From Rhizobiales bacterium GAS188 (GTDB lineage: Bacteria > Pseudomonadota > Alphaproteobacteria > Rhizobiales > Beijerinckiaceae): 64,000 nt of DNA. The stretch spans positions 1,116,001 to 1,180,000 of the forward strand of contig FNSS01000001.1 of assembly GCA_900104855.1 (NCBI GenBank), in the 5' to 3' direction. The position numbers were made by a program, and so were the translations under genes. This document shows positions 1 through 12,621 of this stretch, one piece after another. Within the stretch, counting starts at the first letter, position 1. The number at the start of each line of letters is the position of its first letter. The notes under the pieces were generated by a model. The model had not been told where the DNA came from. It worked only from the letters and a program-made list of their open reading frames with translations, and ran no database searches.

Positions 1-1
1 C

Positions 2-775
2 GGCGCGATCGACGCCGATACCGGCGTCGCCACCCTGTCGCATGTCAATTATCGGACCGCCGAGGTGCAGGACATGGCGAAAGTCACGGCCGCAGCCCAT
101 GCCAAAGGCGTCTTGATGGTCTGGGATCTGGCGCATTCCTCCGGCGCCGTCGACCTGCAGCTCGATCGGGCCGGCGCCGATTTCGCCGTCGGCTGCGGCT
201 ATAAATTCCTCAATGGCGGGCCGGGCGCGCCCTCGCATATCTTCGTCGCCGAACGCCATCTCGGCTCGCTCGATCAGCCGCTGACGGGCTGGTTCGGCCA
301 TGCCGAGCCGTTCCGCTTCGACGACGGCTATCGGCGTGCCGAGGGCATCCGCCACATGCTGTGCTCGACGCCGCAGATGCTCTCGATGGCAGCCTTCGAG
401 AAGGCGCTCGAGGCCTTCGAGGGCGTCAGCATGGCCGAGGTCGAGCGCAAGGGCCGCGCGCTCGGCGACCTGATGATCGCGCTCTATGACGAGCAGCTCG
501 CCCGGCGCGGCTGCGGGCTCGCGACCTTGCGCGACGGGGCGCGGCGCGGCAACCATGTCTCCTTCACGCATGCAGAGGGCTATGCGGTGATGCAGGCGCT
601 GATCCGGCGAGAGGTCATCGGCGATTTCCGTGCGCCGGATGTGATGCGCTTCGGCTTCGGGCCGCTCTATGTGCGCTTTACCGACATCCATGACGCGGTG
701 ACGGCGATCGCCGAGATCCTCGACAGCGGCGCCTTCAAGGATGGGACGCTCGCCGAGCGCCAAGCTGTGACATGA
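2..775 (+). CDS. kynU: Kynureninase, 3' part (5' end outside window)
   Basis: PLP-dependent kynureninase, which hydrolyses kynurenine to anthranilate and alanine in tryptophan catabolism. The frame is open from base 2, so the gene starts upstream of the window; 257 residues are visible. The first visible residues include the family stretch [11 protein letters not shown], followed by [10 protein letters not shown] and the PLP-lysine region [14 protein letters not shown], where the lysine is the Schiff-base residue. The C-terminal half ends in the small domain ([15 protein letters not shown]). The stop codon overlaps the first ATG of kynA in an ATGA arrangement, so the two genes are probably translationally coupled. 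A GTG at 65 is in frame but lies inside the conserved region and is not the start. Confidence 0.95.
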   Translation, partial: GAIDADTGVATLSHVNYRTAEVQDMAKVTAAAHAKGVLMVWDLAHSSGAVDLQLDRAGADFAVGCGYKFLNGGPGAPSHIFVAERHLGSLDQPLTGWFGHAEPFRFDDGYRRAEGIRHMLCSTPQMLSMAAFEKALEAFEGVSMAEVERKGRALGDLMIALYDEQLARRGCGLATLRDGARRGNHVSFTHAEGYAVMQALIRREVIGDFRAPDVMRFGFGPLYVRFTDIHDAVTAIAEILDSGAFKDGTLAERQAVT

Positions 776-811
776 TTGGCAGTGACATGACTGGCGGTGA
801 CATGACCGACG
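767..811 (+). repeat. Three tandem 15-bp units over the kynU stop / kynA start
   Basis: Three consecutive units of 15 bp (767-781, 782-796, 797-811) share the core GTGACATGA. The first contains the kynU stop codon. Each unit supplies an in-frame ATG for kynA (772, 787 and 802), so the array triplicates the start site. The third unit has diverged at four positions. Confidence 0.85.
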
Positions 812-1647
812 ACAGGGAGAAGGCCCCATTGCCCGAAGAGGTGGCAGCGACCGCCACCCAGAGCGGCATGTCCTATTCGGATTATCTGCATCTCGACCGC
901 GTCCTCGACGCGCAGACCCCGCTTTCGCCCGACCGTAACGAGCTGCTCTTCATCATCCAGCATCAGACGAGCGAGCTGTGGATGAAGCTGATGCTGCATG
1001 AGCTCAACGGCGCCATCGAAGGATTGCGCGAAGACCAGCTCCCGCCCGTCTTCAAGATGCTCGCCCGCGTCTCGCGCATCATGGAGCAGCTGGTCCAGGC
1101 CTGGAGCGTGCTCGCCACCATGACGCCGAGCGAATACAGCGCCTTGCGGCCCTATCTCGGCACCTCCTCGGGCTTCCAATCCTATCAGTATCGCGAGGTC
1201 GAGTTCCGGCTCGGCAATAAGAACCGGTCGATGCTCGGGCCGCATGCCGGCAACCCCGCAATCCTTGCCGAGCTGACGGCAGCGCTCGAAGCGCCTTCGC
1301 TCTATGACGAGGCGATCGCCGCTCTCTCCCGGCGCGGCTTTGCCATCGACCCCCACCTCATGCGTCGCGATTTTGGCGAGGCGCTCGCCCCGAATGACAG
1401 CGTCCAGGCGGCCTGGACAGCGGTCTATCGCGACCCGCAAGCCAATTGGGAACTCTACGAGCTCGCCGAGGAGCTGGTCGATCTCGAAGACGCCTTCCGC
1501 CTCTGGCGTTTCCGGCACGTCACCACGGTCGAGCGCATCATCGGCTTCAAGCGCGGCACCGGCGGCACCTCCGGCGTCGGCTATCTGCGCAAGATGCTCG
1601 ACGTGGTGCTGTTTCCGGAATTGTGGCGGTTGCGGACTGAATTGTGA
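772..1647 (+). CDS. kynA: Tryptophan 2,3-dioxygenase
   Basis: Heme-dependent dioxygenase that opens the indole ring of tryptophan to give N-formylkynurenine, the first step of the kynurenine pathway. At 291 residues it has normal bacterial length. Visible family signatures are [12 protein letters not shown] near the N-terminus, [19 protein letters not shown] with the distal-pocket His, the substrate-side segment [21 protein letters not shown], and [13 protein letters not shown] with the proximal heme His, followed by the [11 protein letters not shown] loop. Three ATG codons lie in frame at 772, 787 and 802 because of a tandem repeat. The 772 start is coupled to the kynU stop by ATGA, but homology begins only after the third. 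kynU and kynA together convert tryptophan towards anthranilate; the formamidase step is not in the window. Confidence 0.97.
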   Translation: MIGSDMTGGDMTDDREKAPLPEEVAATATQSGMSYSDYLHLDRVLDAQTPLSPDRNELLFIIQHQTSELWMKLMLHELNGAIEGLREDQLPPVFKMLARVSRIMEQLVQAWSVLATMTPSEYSALRPYLGTSSGFQSYQYREVEFRLGNKNRSMLGPHAGNPAILAELTAALEAPSLYDEAIAALSRRGFAIDPHLMRRDFGEALAPNDSVQAAWTAVYRDPQANWELYELAEELVDLEDAFRLWRFRHVTTVERIIGFKRGTGGTSGVGYLRKMLDVVLFPELWRLRTEL

Positions 1648-1854
1648 ATGAGTGAGCAGTGAGCAGTGAGCAGTGAGCAGTGAGCAGCGAGCAGTGAATA
1701 GTGAATAGTGAATACTATTAACTGCTGTTGAATCAATGTCAACCAGCGATATCTTGTTTTAATTTCTACTCACTACTCACTACTCACTATTTCACTATTT
1801 CACTATTTCACTACCCACGATCTCGCTACTCGCCACTCGCTCCTACCCTCGCCC
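1648..1854. repeat. Inverted pair of degenerate heptamer arrays between convergent genes
   Basis: The gap between the stops of kynA (plus strand) and the lysozyme-like gene (minus strand) is almost entirely repeats. About 1650-1711 carries heptamers of the types GTGAGCA and GTGAATA. About 1766-1840 carries the complementary types (ACTCACT, then ATTTCACT octamers), so transcripts from either side could fold into a long imperfect hairpin around a loop of about 55 nt. The same degenerate heptamer recurs at 45982-46158 and 46873-47045. It could serve as a bidirectional terminator, but this is inference. Confidence 0.85.
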
Positions 1855-3087
1855 CTACCCCGTCACCTCAGAGCAATATTGAGTGAAGATCTTGACGTTC
1901 TGCATGTATTGTTCGGCCTTTGCGCCGCTTCCGTTATAGCTCTTGATGGCCTGCCACAGATCGCCATTGGATTCGGTCAATTTGATATCGAGCTCCTGAC
2001 AAACGCGAGTGAGGCACTCGCTGAAGCTGTACCATTTCTTGGCTTCAAAGAAGCTTCGATCCCCCCTCACATTCTGAAGATCGTATTGGAATATGCCGTA
2101 GCCCTTGTACACCCAGCTCTGATCTCCCCAGCCCTGCAAGCGCCGTGTGAGATTGGCCTCGTTGATCAACATGTTGGTGAAGGTATCGCCATACTTCGCT
2201 CGGAACGCTGCCGTGTTCTTGGGGAAGGCAGAGCGGGAGGTGCCGGGATAGTCGCCGCTGGCATCGAAGACGCAGCGCGCGATGATCGTCGCGGCATTTT
2301 GAGCCGCCGTCCATTTCAGCCATTTATAGGCGCTCTCCTGGCAGACGATCCCACAGAGATGCTTGACGGCGTAGGCCTTGCCGCCGACCGCAGTGCGCAG
2401 CGCGTCACCGAAATTGTCGACCAACCAGTGGGCGCAGGCGAGAGCAGCCGCTTTCGAGATCGGCAAGGAGGCGGGCTCGGCGACCGCCGCAAGCGCAGCC
2501 TCAGCCATCATGGGCGCGGCGGGAGCGGCGACCGGGGTCATCGGCTCGCCGTCCACGACCACCCAGGCATCGGCAATCCGCGTCAGGACCTCATGTTGAA
2601 AGGCTGCGGGCGCGAAGCCGCGCAGGCTCCCGATCAGGGCGATGACCCTGTCGCGAGAGTCCCAGAAATTCATCGTCTGATCCGGCGTCAGCGGTGCGGT
2701 GGGATTGAGGCAGCCGATGCTCGACAAATAGAGACTCGGCGGATGCCCGGGATGAATGAGGATGCCGTCGCGTTTGTCGGTGCCCTCGAGCCTGAGCCCG
2801 GGCATCGGCGGGGCGCCCGCCAGTTGCGTATCCTCGGAGTAGCCGATGGTCCGATATCTGCCGAATTGCGTCCAAAGGGGATAGCGACCTTGCTCGATCC
2901 TCTTTCCGCTGCCGGCGTGATGATTGTCGCCGGGTCCGATGCACTCGCACATATGGCCGGAAAGACCGGCCAGGCTCTGGCCGTTTTGATAGGCTTGGTA
3001 CGCTCCGTAAGTGCGCTGCTTGCTGCCGCTCTTCTCGATGCCCGCTCGCGTGACGAGAAGCTCCCAGCCCTGTCCAGTAATCGGCAT
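1855..3087 (-). CDS. Two-domain protein with C-terminal lysozyme-like domain
   Basis: Protein of 410 residues without a visible signal peptide. Residues of about 60-160 contain GRYPLWTQFGRYRTIGYS and RDGILIHPGHPPS...SIGCLNP, which resemble the small DUF5675-type domain with its LIHPG and GC motifs. A Pro/Ala-rich linker follows at about 185-205. The C-terminal 200 residues look like a lysozyme or transglycosylase fold: VCQESAYKW with a candidate catalytic Glu, YGIFQYDLQN, and AIKSYNGSGAKAEQYMQNV. The start is supported by a GGGGAGGG Shine-Dalgarno. The combination suggests a peptidoglycan-active phage-derived or secreted effector protein. Both domain assignments rest on motif resemblance, so the exact function is unknown. 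No phage genes are adjacent. Confidence 0.7.
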   Translation of the reverse strand: MPITGQGWELLVTRAGIEKSGSKQRTYGAYQAYQNGQSLAGLSGHMCECIGPGDNHHAGSGKRIEQGRYPLWTQFGRYRTIGYSEDTQLAGAPPMPGLRLEGTDKRDGILIHPGHPPSLYLSSIGCLNPTAPLTPDQTMNFWDSRDRVIALIGSLRGFAPAAFQHEVLTRIADAWVVVDGEPMTPVAAPAAPMMAEAALAAVAEPASLPISKAAALACAHWLVDNFGDALRTAVGGKAYAVKHLCGIVCQESAYKWLKWTAAQNAATIIARCVFDASGDYPGTSRSAFPKNTAAFRAKYGDTFTNMLINEANLTRRLQGWGDQSWVYKGYGIFQYDLQNVRGDRSFFEAKKWYSFSECLTRVCQELDIKLTESNGDLWQAIKSYNGSGAKAEQYMQNVKIFTQYCSEVTG

Positions 3088-3575
3088 GTCTCACCCTCCC
3101 CTGCCATTGTTCAGCCGCCTAGTGCAGCGCGCGCCGCCAGCGGCACGGATCACCGGATTCCGGTTAGATCACCGGATTCCGGTTACTTGCCATCGATCGG
3201 CCAATGCGGCGGATCAACGGGATGCGAACGAGGTCGACGGAGCCGTCGGCAGCCGTCGCAATATGCGACCGCTCCCGGCCACTGCAGGATGGATGGTCGT
3301 TCGGTGTCTTGTCTTGAAGAGAGCGATCGCGAATGGGGCGTTGGCGGTCGCCAAGTTGCGCTCGGAGCTGTCGATGCGACACCGGCACGGGCCGCAATCG
3401 CCGACAGTGATCCCGAACCTGCCCCATCGTGCGCCCCCGAAACTCACGCGCAGCCGATCGACAATATCCGCCATCCTACGGGCAAATCATGAGCGAGGCG
3501 AGTCCCCGGCGCGCCCATTTCCGCGCCCCGAGCGTCGGCAACTCGACCATCTGCGCTATCTTGGCCGCGACTCGC
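3088..3575. other. Intergenic gap of about 490 bp
   Basis: No convincing gene is seen. The short open frames here lack family signatures and good ribosome sites. The stretch holds a perfect 19-bp tandem duplication at 3148-3185 and presumably the promoter of the lysozyme-like gene to the left. Confidence 0.6.
3148..3185. repeat. Perfect 19-bp tandem duplication
   Basis: The units 3148-3166 and 3167-3185 are identical, and each contains the palindrome CCGGATTCCGG. The pair lies about 60 bp upstream of the start of the minus-strand lysozyme-like gene, so it falls in its presumed 5' region. Confidence 0.9.
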
Positions 3576-4292
3576 TCATACCGTCACGCCTTCACGCAGC
3601 TTGACCGCACGGTAATAGCTCCACAACACGCGCGCCGCGATGCCGCGCCAGGGCCGCCAGGCCTCGGCGAGCTCCACGAGCTCGGCGGTCGACGGGCGGG
3701 AATCGAGGCCGAAGGCATGGCGGGCCGCCTCCTGCAAAGCGAGGTCGCCGGCGGCGAATGCGTCGGCATGACCGATGCAGGCCATGAGATAGATGTCGGC
3801 GGTCCAAGGCCCGATGCCGCTCACCGCGGTGAGCGCCTCATGAACCTCCTCGGGCGTCGCCTCGGGCAGCGCCTCGAGCGCCAGCGTGCCGTCGACGAGC
3901 GCCTTTGCCAGGGCGCGCAAGGTGCGCTGCTTGGGGCGCGACAGGCCGGCGAGCCGCAGATCCTCGTCGGTCGCAGCGAGCATGACCTCAGGCGTCAGCG
4001 GCGAGATGCGCTCCGCGAACCTCGCCCAGATGGCGTTGGCGCTGGCGACCGAGACCTGCTGCGAGACGATGATGCCGCATAGAGCAGCGAAGCCGCCTTC
4101 GCGGCGGCGCAAGGGCGGGCGGTCGCAACCCTTGATCACGGCACGCCAGCGCTTGTCGAGGCGCGGCAACGCCTTCAGTCCCTCGGTCAGGACATCCTCA
4201 TCATGGATGATACGCGGGGCGGCCGATCGCGACGGACGCGGATCGGCGGACGCGGATTTGCGCCCGTTCACTCGCTTCACGGTTCCCATCAA
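3576..4292 (-). CDS. DNA-3-methyladenine glycosylase II (AlkA/HhH-GPD family)
   Basis: Base-excision repair glycosylase that removes alkylated purines such as 3-methyladenine. The protein has 238 residues. A basic N-terminal tail (1-30) precedes the HhH-GPD core: GFAALCGIIVSQQVS at about 67-81, the helix-hairpin-helix AVSGIGPWTADIYLM at 156-170, and the catalytic Asp183 in AFAAGDLALQEA. It lacks the extra N-terminal domain of E. coli AlkA and is closer to the compact single-core enzymes. It follows ligA on the same strand after 49 bp, so it may be the last gene of the ftsQ-to-ligA run; base excision and ligation act in the same repair pathway. Confidence 0.9.
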   Translation of the reverse strand: MMGTVKRVNGRKSASADPRPSRSAAPRIIHDEDVLTEGLKALPRLDKRWRAVIKGCDRPPLRRREGGFAALCGIIVSQQVSVASANAIWARFAERISPLTPEVMLAATDEDLRLAGLSRPKQRTLRALAKALVDGTLALEALPEATPEEVHEALTAVSGIGPWTADIYLMACIGHADAFAAGDLALQEAARHAFGLDSRPSTAELVELAEAWRPWRGIAARVLWSYYRAVKLREGVTV

Positions 4293-4341
4293 GCCCCTCC
4301 GTGCCCGCGCCTCACACCGCCCACCGTCAGCCCTGCGACCG

Positions 4342-8219
<3,878 letters not shown>

Positions 8220-8342
8220 GGGCGCACCGGTTAAAGTATGGCCGAGCCGCGGGACGTCACGACCTCGGCGGCGCCTTCGGCCGCGTCTCGGGCCGGAACG
8301 GCCTCAATCGGGCGCGCGTCCATGAAATTCCCCCGCCAGGTC

Positions 8343-9266
8343 CTAGAAGGAGGCGATCTTCTTGAAGCCCTGCATCGCCCGGCTGAGCCAGGACCCGCTA
8401 TCCTCGCGCGGCTCCAGGCCGTTCGAGGTCAGGAGCTTATGGGCATCCTGATACCAGGGGCTGTCGGGGAAATTATGCCCGAGCACGGCAGCCGCCGTCT
8501 GCGCCTCGCTGGTGATGCCGAGCGCGAAATAGGCTTCCGTCAAACGCTCCAGCGCCTCTTCGACCTGACGTGTCGTCTGATATCTGCCGACGACCATGCG
8601 GAACCGGTTGATGGCCGCCGTATATTGGCGCTTCTCGAGATAATAGCGGCCGATATACATCTCGTGGGCCGCGAGATTGTCCATCGTCACCTGCAGCTTG
8701 TAGCGCGCATCGGGGATATATTCCGAGGTCGGATAGTTCTGGATGAGCTGCTGCAGGGCGCCGGCCGCCTTCTCGGTGCGTTCCTGATCGCGCGACACAT
8801 CCGTGATCTGGTTGTAGTAGGACATGGCCATCAGGTACTGCGCATAGGCCGCGTCCTGGCTCTTCGGGTTCTGCTCGATGTAGCGTTTGGCGCTCGACAC
8901 CGCGTCGTCATATTGATGGCCCTGGTACTGGGTGAAGGCGGCCATCAACAGGCCTTTGCGGGCCATATCGGTGTACGGATATTGCCGGTCGATCTGGGCG
9001 AATTTCTTGGAGGCGTTGCCATAATCCGAATTGGCCATGCGGCCGAGGCCGTCATTGTAGATCTGATCGGGCGGCACGTCCCGGATGACCTGCGGCTGAT
9101 AGGGCTTCTTGTCGCTGAACGGATTGAAGCTCTCGACCGAATCGGCCACGGTATCGCATCCGGCGAGCGTCACGCCGGCGGCCACGACCAGGACGACGCG
9201 TGTCACAAGCGCAGCCTTCATCCCCAATCGCCATCCTGCCCTGAGCATGTCGTCTATCCGCCTCAT
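8343..9266 (-). CDS. bamD: Outer-membrane assembly lipoprotein BamD
   Basis: Essential lipoprotein of the BAM complex that inserts beta-barrel proteins into the outer membrane. The 307 residues start with a positively charged segment and a hydrophobic stretch ending in the lipobox LAGC, with Cys37 as the lipidated residue. TPR-like repeats follow from about residue 55: YNDGLGRMANSDYGNASKKFAQIDRQYP, then MARKGLLMAAFTQYQGHQYDDAVSSAKRYIEQNP. Met7 or Met16 are alternative starts that would give a more normal signal peptide length. It is flanked by lpxC and recN on the same strand, linking outer-membrane assembly with lipid A synthesis. Confidence 0.95.
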   Translation of the reverse strand: MRRIDDMLRAGWRLGMKAALVTRVVLVVAAGVTLAGCDTVADSVESFNPFSDKKPYQPQVIRDVPPDQIYNDGLGRMANSDYGNASKKFAQIDRQYPYTDMARKGLLMAAFTQYQGHQYDDAVSSAKRYIEQNPKSQDAAYAQYLMAMSYYNQITDVSRDQERTEKAAGALQQLIQNYPTSEYIPDARYKLQVTMDNLAAHEMYIGRYYLEKRQYTAAINRFRMVVGRYQTTRQVEEALERLTEAYFALGITSEAQTAAAVLGHNFPDSPWYQDAHKLLTSNGLEPREDSGSWLSRAMQGFKKIASF

Positions 9267-9588
9267 GAGATCGGCCCCGTGCCGGCCGCCTTTTACACAA
9301 ACTCCGAAGGCTAGTCACTAAGCTTCGGCCATTGCGGGTCCAAGAACGCCCCTTTGACGACGGCCCCTCTGAGCGAGCCGATCGTCTCGCACGCCACCGA
9401 TGCACAGGCAATGCGGCGGCAATGGGGAGACTGGCCTGCAAGATCGACCGATATCAACGATCAGCGATCACCGATGGCCGTGTCTGGCAGCAGGCTCAAA
9501 CGCCGGAAGCAATTCTCGATCACCTGCGAGGGCAAAACCGGTCGCCCTCTGGATCAGCTCAGCTCGGGGATCAGCCCTTAATTGGGGA
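9267..9588. other. Intergenic gap between bamD and lpxC
   Basis: About 320 bp with no gene signature on either strand. It probably holds the 3' end of the lpxC transcript and a promoter for bamD, but no clear hairpin or promoter could be assigned. Confidence 0.5.
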
Positions 9589-10536
9589 TCAGCTCATATC
9601 GGGCGCGAAGGCCGCGGCTGCGATCGCCGCAGGAGCGTAATCGCCGCGCCGCGAGCTCGACACAGGAACCGCCGATTCGACGATCCTGTAGGCATCTTCA
9701 TCGGCAAACAGGGCTTCGAGCACGCCGATATTGAGGCGATGGCCGCCGCGATAGGAGCGGAAAGCGCCGAGGATCGGCAGGCCGGCCAGCGCCAGGTCAC
9801 CGATGGCGTCGAGCGTCTTGTGACGTGCGAACTCGTCGCTGTAGCGCAGGCCCTCGGGGTTCAGCACGCGCTCGTCACCGATGGCGACCGTGTTGTCGAG
9901 CGAGGCGCCGAGCGCCATGCCGGCTTTCCACAGGCGCTCGACATCCTTGATGAAGCCGAAGGTGCGGGCCCGCGACAGCTCGCGGCAATAGGCGTCGCGC
10001 GTGAGATCGAAGCGCATGCGCTGGCGGCCGATCACCGAACAGTCGAAATCGACCTCGACATCGAGCCTCAGCCCCTTGGCGTAAGGGGCAAGCTCGGCGA
10101 AGGAGGAGCCGCTCTCGACCCGCACCTTCTTCATCACCTTCACGTAGCGGCGGCGAGCCGGGAGCTCGGCAAGGCCGACTTCCTCGACCGCATCCACGAA
10201 AACCGACGAACTGCCGTCCATGATCGGAGTTTCGGCACCGTCGACCTCGATGATCGCATTGTCGACCCCGAGCGCGACGAGCGCCGACATCAAATGCTCG
10301 ACGGTGGAGATGCTCGGCCCGGCCCCGTCGCCGATCACCGTGCACAGATCGGTGGCGCAGACCGAATCGTAACGCGCCGGTATGGAGATGCCGGGTTCGA
10401 GATCGCTGCGGATGAACTTGATGCCGACGCCCGCGCCCGCCGGACGAATGGTGACGCTGGCGGGCTTGCCGGTGTGAACTCCGATCCCCTCGATGGTGAT
10501 CGCACGCTCTACCGTGTGCTGGACATCATAACGCAT
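9589..10536 (-). CDS. lpxC: UDP-3-O-acyl-N-acetylglucosamine deacetylase LpxC
   Basis: Zinc amidase that catalyses the committed step of lipid A synthesis in the cytoplasm. The 315 residues contain the usual two alpha-beta domains. The zinc ligands are visible: His81 in STVEHLMSAL, and His239 and Asp243 in ARHKTLDAIGD. The catalytic His266 lies in GGHRLN. The N-terminus MRYDVQHTVERAITIEGIGV is typical for the family, so the start is secure. It follows ftsZ on the same strand, the order found at the end of many division clusters. Its presence shows that the organism makes LPS. Confidence 0.97.
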   Translation of the reverse strand: MRYDVQHTVERAITIEGIGVHTGKPASVTIRPAGAGVGIKFIRSDLEPGISIPARYDSVCATDLCTVIGDGAGPSISTVEHLMSALVALGVDNAIIEVDGAETPIMDGSSSVFVDAVEEVGLAELPARRRYVKVMKKVRVESGSSFAELAPYAKGLRLDVEVDFDCSVIGRQRMRFDLTRDAYCRELSRARTFGFIKDVERLWKAGMALGASLDNTVAIGDERVLNPEGLRYSDEFARHKTLDAIGDLALAGLPILGAFRSYRGGHRLNIGVLEALFADEDAYRIVESAVPVSSSRRGDYAPAAIAAAAFAPDMS

Positions 10537-10766
10537 TCAGTCATCTCTGGTCCGAGCCGACCTGCCGAACTCTCTCGAGGTGAGTCCTTGCAACCGGCGT
10601 TTCGCGGCACCGACTTCGCCAAAAGCGACGCCTGGACCGCCATCATCGAGTCGAAATCATGTCTTGTTGTGGGACCATAGACGTCGTGCCGGCCAGCGCC
10701 AAGTCACGCTTTCTTACCATGTGTTACAGGCATTTATCATTTGTTTATAGGCGCTTAATGGCAGCC

Positions 10767-10787
10767 GGCCCGCAACGAGTGCGGGCC
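10767..10787 (-). terminator. Hairpin downstream of ftsZ (second)
   Basis: Perfect 8-bp stem GGCCCGCA / TGCGGGCC with a five-base loop, about 65 bp after the ftsZ stop. No T-run follows on the minus strand, so an intrinsic terminator is only possible; it could instead be an RNA-stabilising or processing hairpin. Confidence 0.4.
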
Positions 10788-10817
10788 GCTAAATGAGGAA
10801 TAAACCAGGCTGAATCT

Positions 10818-10837
10818 GGGCCGCCGGGAAGCGGCCC
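10818..10837 (-). terminator. Hairpin directly downstream of ftsZ
   Basis: Perfect 7-bp stem GGGCCGC / GCGGCCC with a six-base loop, 14 bp after the ftsZ stop. It lacks a T-run. With the next hairpin it may end or attenuate transcription before lpxC. Confidence 0.4.
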
Positions 10838-10851
10838 GATCCTTTGCTGCC

Positions 10852-12516
10852 TCAGTTCGACTGCCGGCGCAGGAATGCCGGTATTTCGAGCTGGTCGTCC
10901 TCGAAGGTGCGCTGCTGCACCGGGCGGCCATGTTGATCGAGCCCTTGCGGGGCGCGCGGCGCGATCGGCGGGGCCGGGACGCGACGATTGGCTTGGGCCG
11001 GCGACGCGGCGGCCGGAGGAGCGATCTGGCGCTGCGGGGCGAGCTGCGGCTGAGGAGCCTGTGCGGGCGCCGGAGCCGGAGCCTCATGCGCCTCGTCGCG
11101 CCGGCCGAGGCCGACGGCCGCCAGCCGCTGCAGCAGGGTCATTCGCTTCGCCTCCACCGGCTGCGCGGCCGAGCGGGTGACGCCATTGGCGGCCCGCAGC
11201 TGGTTCTGTGCCGGCAGCGGCAGCTCCTCGACGCGCGGCATGCGCGGGGCGCGCACCAATGGGCGTTCCGGCTGCGGCGGGATGAAGCTCTCCGCGGCTT
11301 CCGCGGCCGGGCGCACATCCTCGGGCAGCGGCTCGACGAAGCGCTGTCCGCTCGCGACCGGCTCAGGTGCCGGAGCCATATGGCCAAGCTCGCCCTCGCT
11401 CGCCATGGGAGGATGGGCAGGCTGGGCCGCCACCGGCGCGGGCTCGGGGACGACGCTGCGGGCTTCCAGGCGCAGGCGCTCGGTCGCCGCCGAGATGCGC
11501 TGCACGGCCGCTTGCGGCATGAACAGGGAAGGCTCGCTCTGGGCAACCGCGATCTGGTCGATGCCGGTCGCCACCACCGAGACGCGCACGACGCCTTCGA
11601 GCGCCTGGTCGAAGGTCGCCCCGACGATGATGTTGGCTTCGTGATCCACCTCCTCGCGGATGCGGGTCGCGGCTTCGTCGACCTCGTAGAGCGTCATGTC
11701 GTTGCCGCCGGAGATCGAGATGAGGAGCCCGCGGGCGCCCTTCATCGAGGTCTCGTCGAGGAGCGGGTTGGCGATCGCGGCTTCGGCGGCCTGCAGGGCG
11801 CGCTTGTCGCCGGAGGATTCGCCCGTGCCCATCATGGCCTTGCCCATCTCGCGCATCACGGCGCGCACATCGGCGAAGTCGAGATTGATGAGCCCTTCCT
11901 TGACCATCAGGTCGGTGATGCAGGCGACGCCCGAATACAGCACCTGGTCGGCCATGGCGAAGGCGTCGGCGAAGGTTGTCTTCTCGTTCGCCACCCGGAA
12001 CAGGTTCTGGTTGGGGATGACGATCAGCGTGTCGACGGTTGCCTGCAGCTCGGCGATGCCCTGCTCGGCGACCCGCATGCGGCGCTGGCCCTCGAACTGG
12101 AAGGGCTTGGTCACCACGCCGACGGTGAGGATGCCCATCTCGCGCGCCACCTTGGCGACGATCGGTGCCGCCCCGGTGCCGGTGCCGCCCCCCATGCCGG
12201 CCGTGACGAAGGTCATATGGGCGCCCACGAGGTGATCGCGGATTTCCTCCATCACCTCTTCGGCGGCGGCCCGCCCGACCTCCGGGTGTGAGCCGGCGCC
12301 GAGCCCTTGCGTGACCACGAGGCCCGCCTGGATCACCCGCTCGGCCTTCGACATCAGGAGCGCCTGCGCGTCCGTGTTCATGACCACGAACTCGACCCCT
12401 TGCAGGCCGCTCTCGATCATGTTGTTGACGGCGTTGCCGCCGGCGCCACCGACGCCGAAAACGGTGATCCTGGGCTTCAGTTCCCGGATGTCCGGGGCCT
12501 TGAGATTGATCGTCAT
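10852..12516 (-). CDS. ftsZ: Cell division protein FtsZ
   Basis: Tubulin-like GTPase that forms the Z ring. The 554 residues have the N-terminal GTPase core with [10 protein letters not shown] at 21-30 and the tubulin signature GGGTGTG at 109-115, the T7 loop [11 protein letters not shown] that contacts GTP of the next subunit, and a conserved C-terminal core to about 320. An unusually long Pro/Ala/Gln-rich linker (about 330-540) follows, then the terminal membrane-tether-binding peptide [12 protein letters not shown] at 543-554. Long linkers are normal in Hyphomicrobiales. It lies 105 bp downstream of ftsA with a strong hairpin in the gap, so ftsZ may also have its own promoter. Confidence 0.98.
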   Translation of the reverse strand: MTINLKAPDIRELKPRITVFGVGGAGGNAVNNMIESGLQGVEFVVMNTDAQALLMSKAERVIQAGLVVTQGLGAGSHPEVGRAAAEEVMEEIRDHLVGAHMTFVTAGMGGGTGTGAAPIVAKVAREMGILTVGVVTKPFQFEGQRRMRVAEQGIAELQATVDTLIVIPNQNLFRVANEKTTFADAFAMADQVLYSGVACITDLMVKEGLINLDFADVRAVMREMGKAMMGTGESSGDKRALQAAEAAIANPLLDETSMKGARGLLISISGGNDMTLYEVDEAATRIREEVDHEANIIVGATFDQALEGVVRVSVVATGIDQIAVAQSEPSLFMPQAAVQRISAATERLRLEARSVVPEPAPVAAQPAHPPMASEGELGHMAPAPEPVASGQRFVEPLPEDVRPAAEAAESFIPPQPERPLVRAPRMPRVEELPLPAQNQLRAANGVTRSAAQPVEAKRMTLLQRLAAVGLGRRDEAHEAPAPAPAQAPQPQLAPQRQIAPPAAASPAQANRRVPAPPIAPRAPQGLDQHGRPVQQRTFEDDQLEIPAFLRRQSN

Positions 12517-12587
12517 AGCCTTGGCCTCATCTTCTATGCGTCCGATCCGGACGCCTGTTCCAGTCTCTCTTCACGCTCCGGATCATG

Positions 12588-12612
12588 CCCGCCGGCCGTT
12601 GGCACCGGCGGG
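12588..12612 (-). terminator. Hairpin between ftsA and ftsZ
   Basis: Perfect 8-bp stem CCCGCCGG / CCGGCGGG with a nine-base loop, starting 9 bp after the ftsA stop. There is no T-run. It may partly terminate transcription or protect the upstream ftsQA message, which would let ftsZ be expressed at a different level. Confidence 0.45.
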
Positions 12613-12621
12613 TCAAGCTCT

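Larger units (their letters stand above)
10537..10851. other. Gap between ftsZ and lpxC with two GC-rich hairpins
   Basis: About 315 bp with no gene. Immediately after the ftsZ stop come two perfect stem-loops, annotated separately. The remaining 250 bp next to lpxC presumably contain an lpxC promoter, but no confident -35/-10 pair was found. Confidence 0.5.

Noticed and set aside
1879-3492. Open frame of 537 codons on the plus strand
   Set aside because: It is antisense to the lysozyme-like gene, has no family signature, and runs on into a gap; it is a GC-rich shadow frame.
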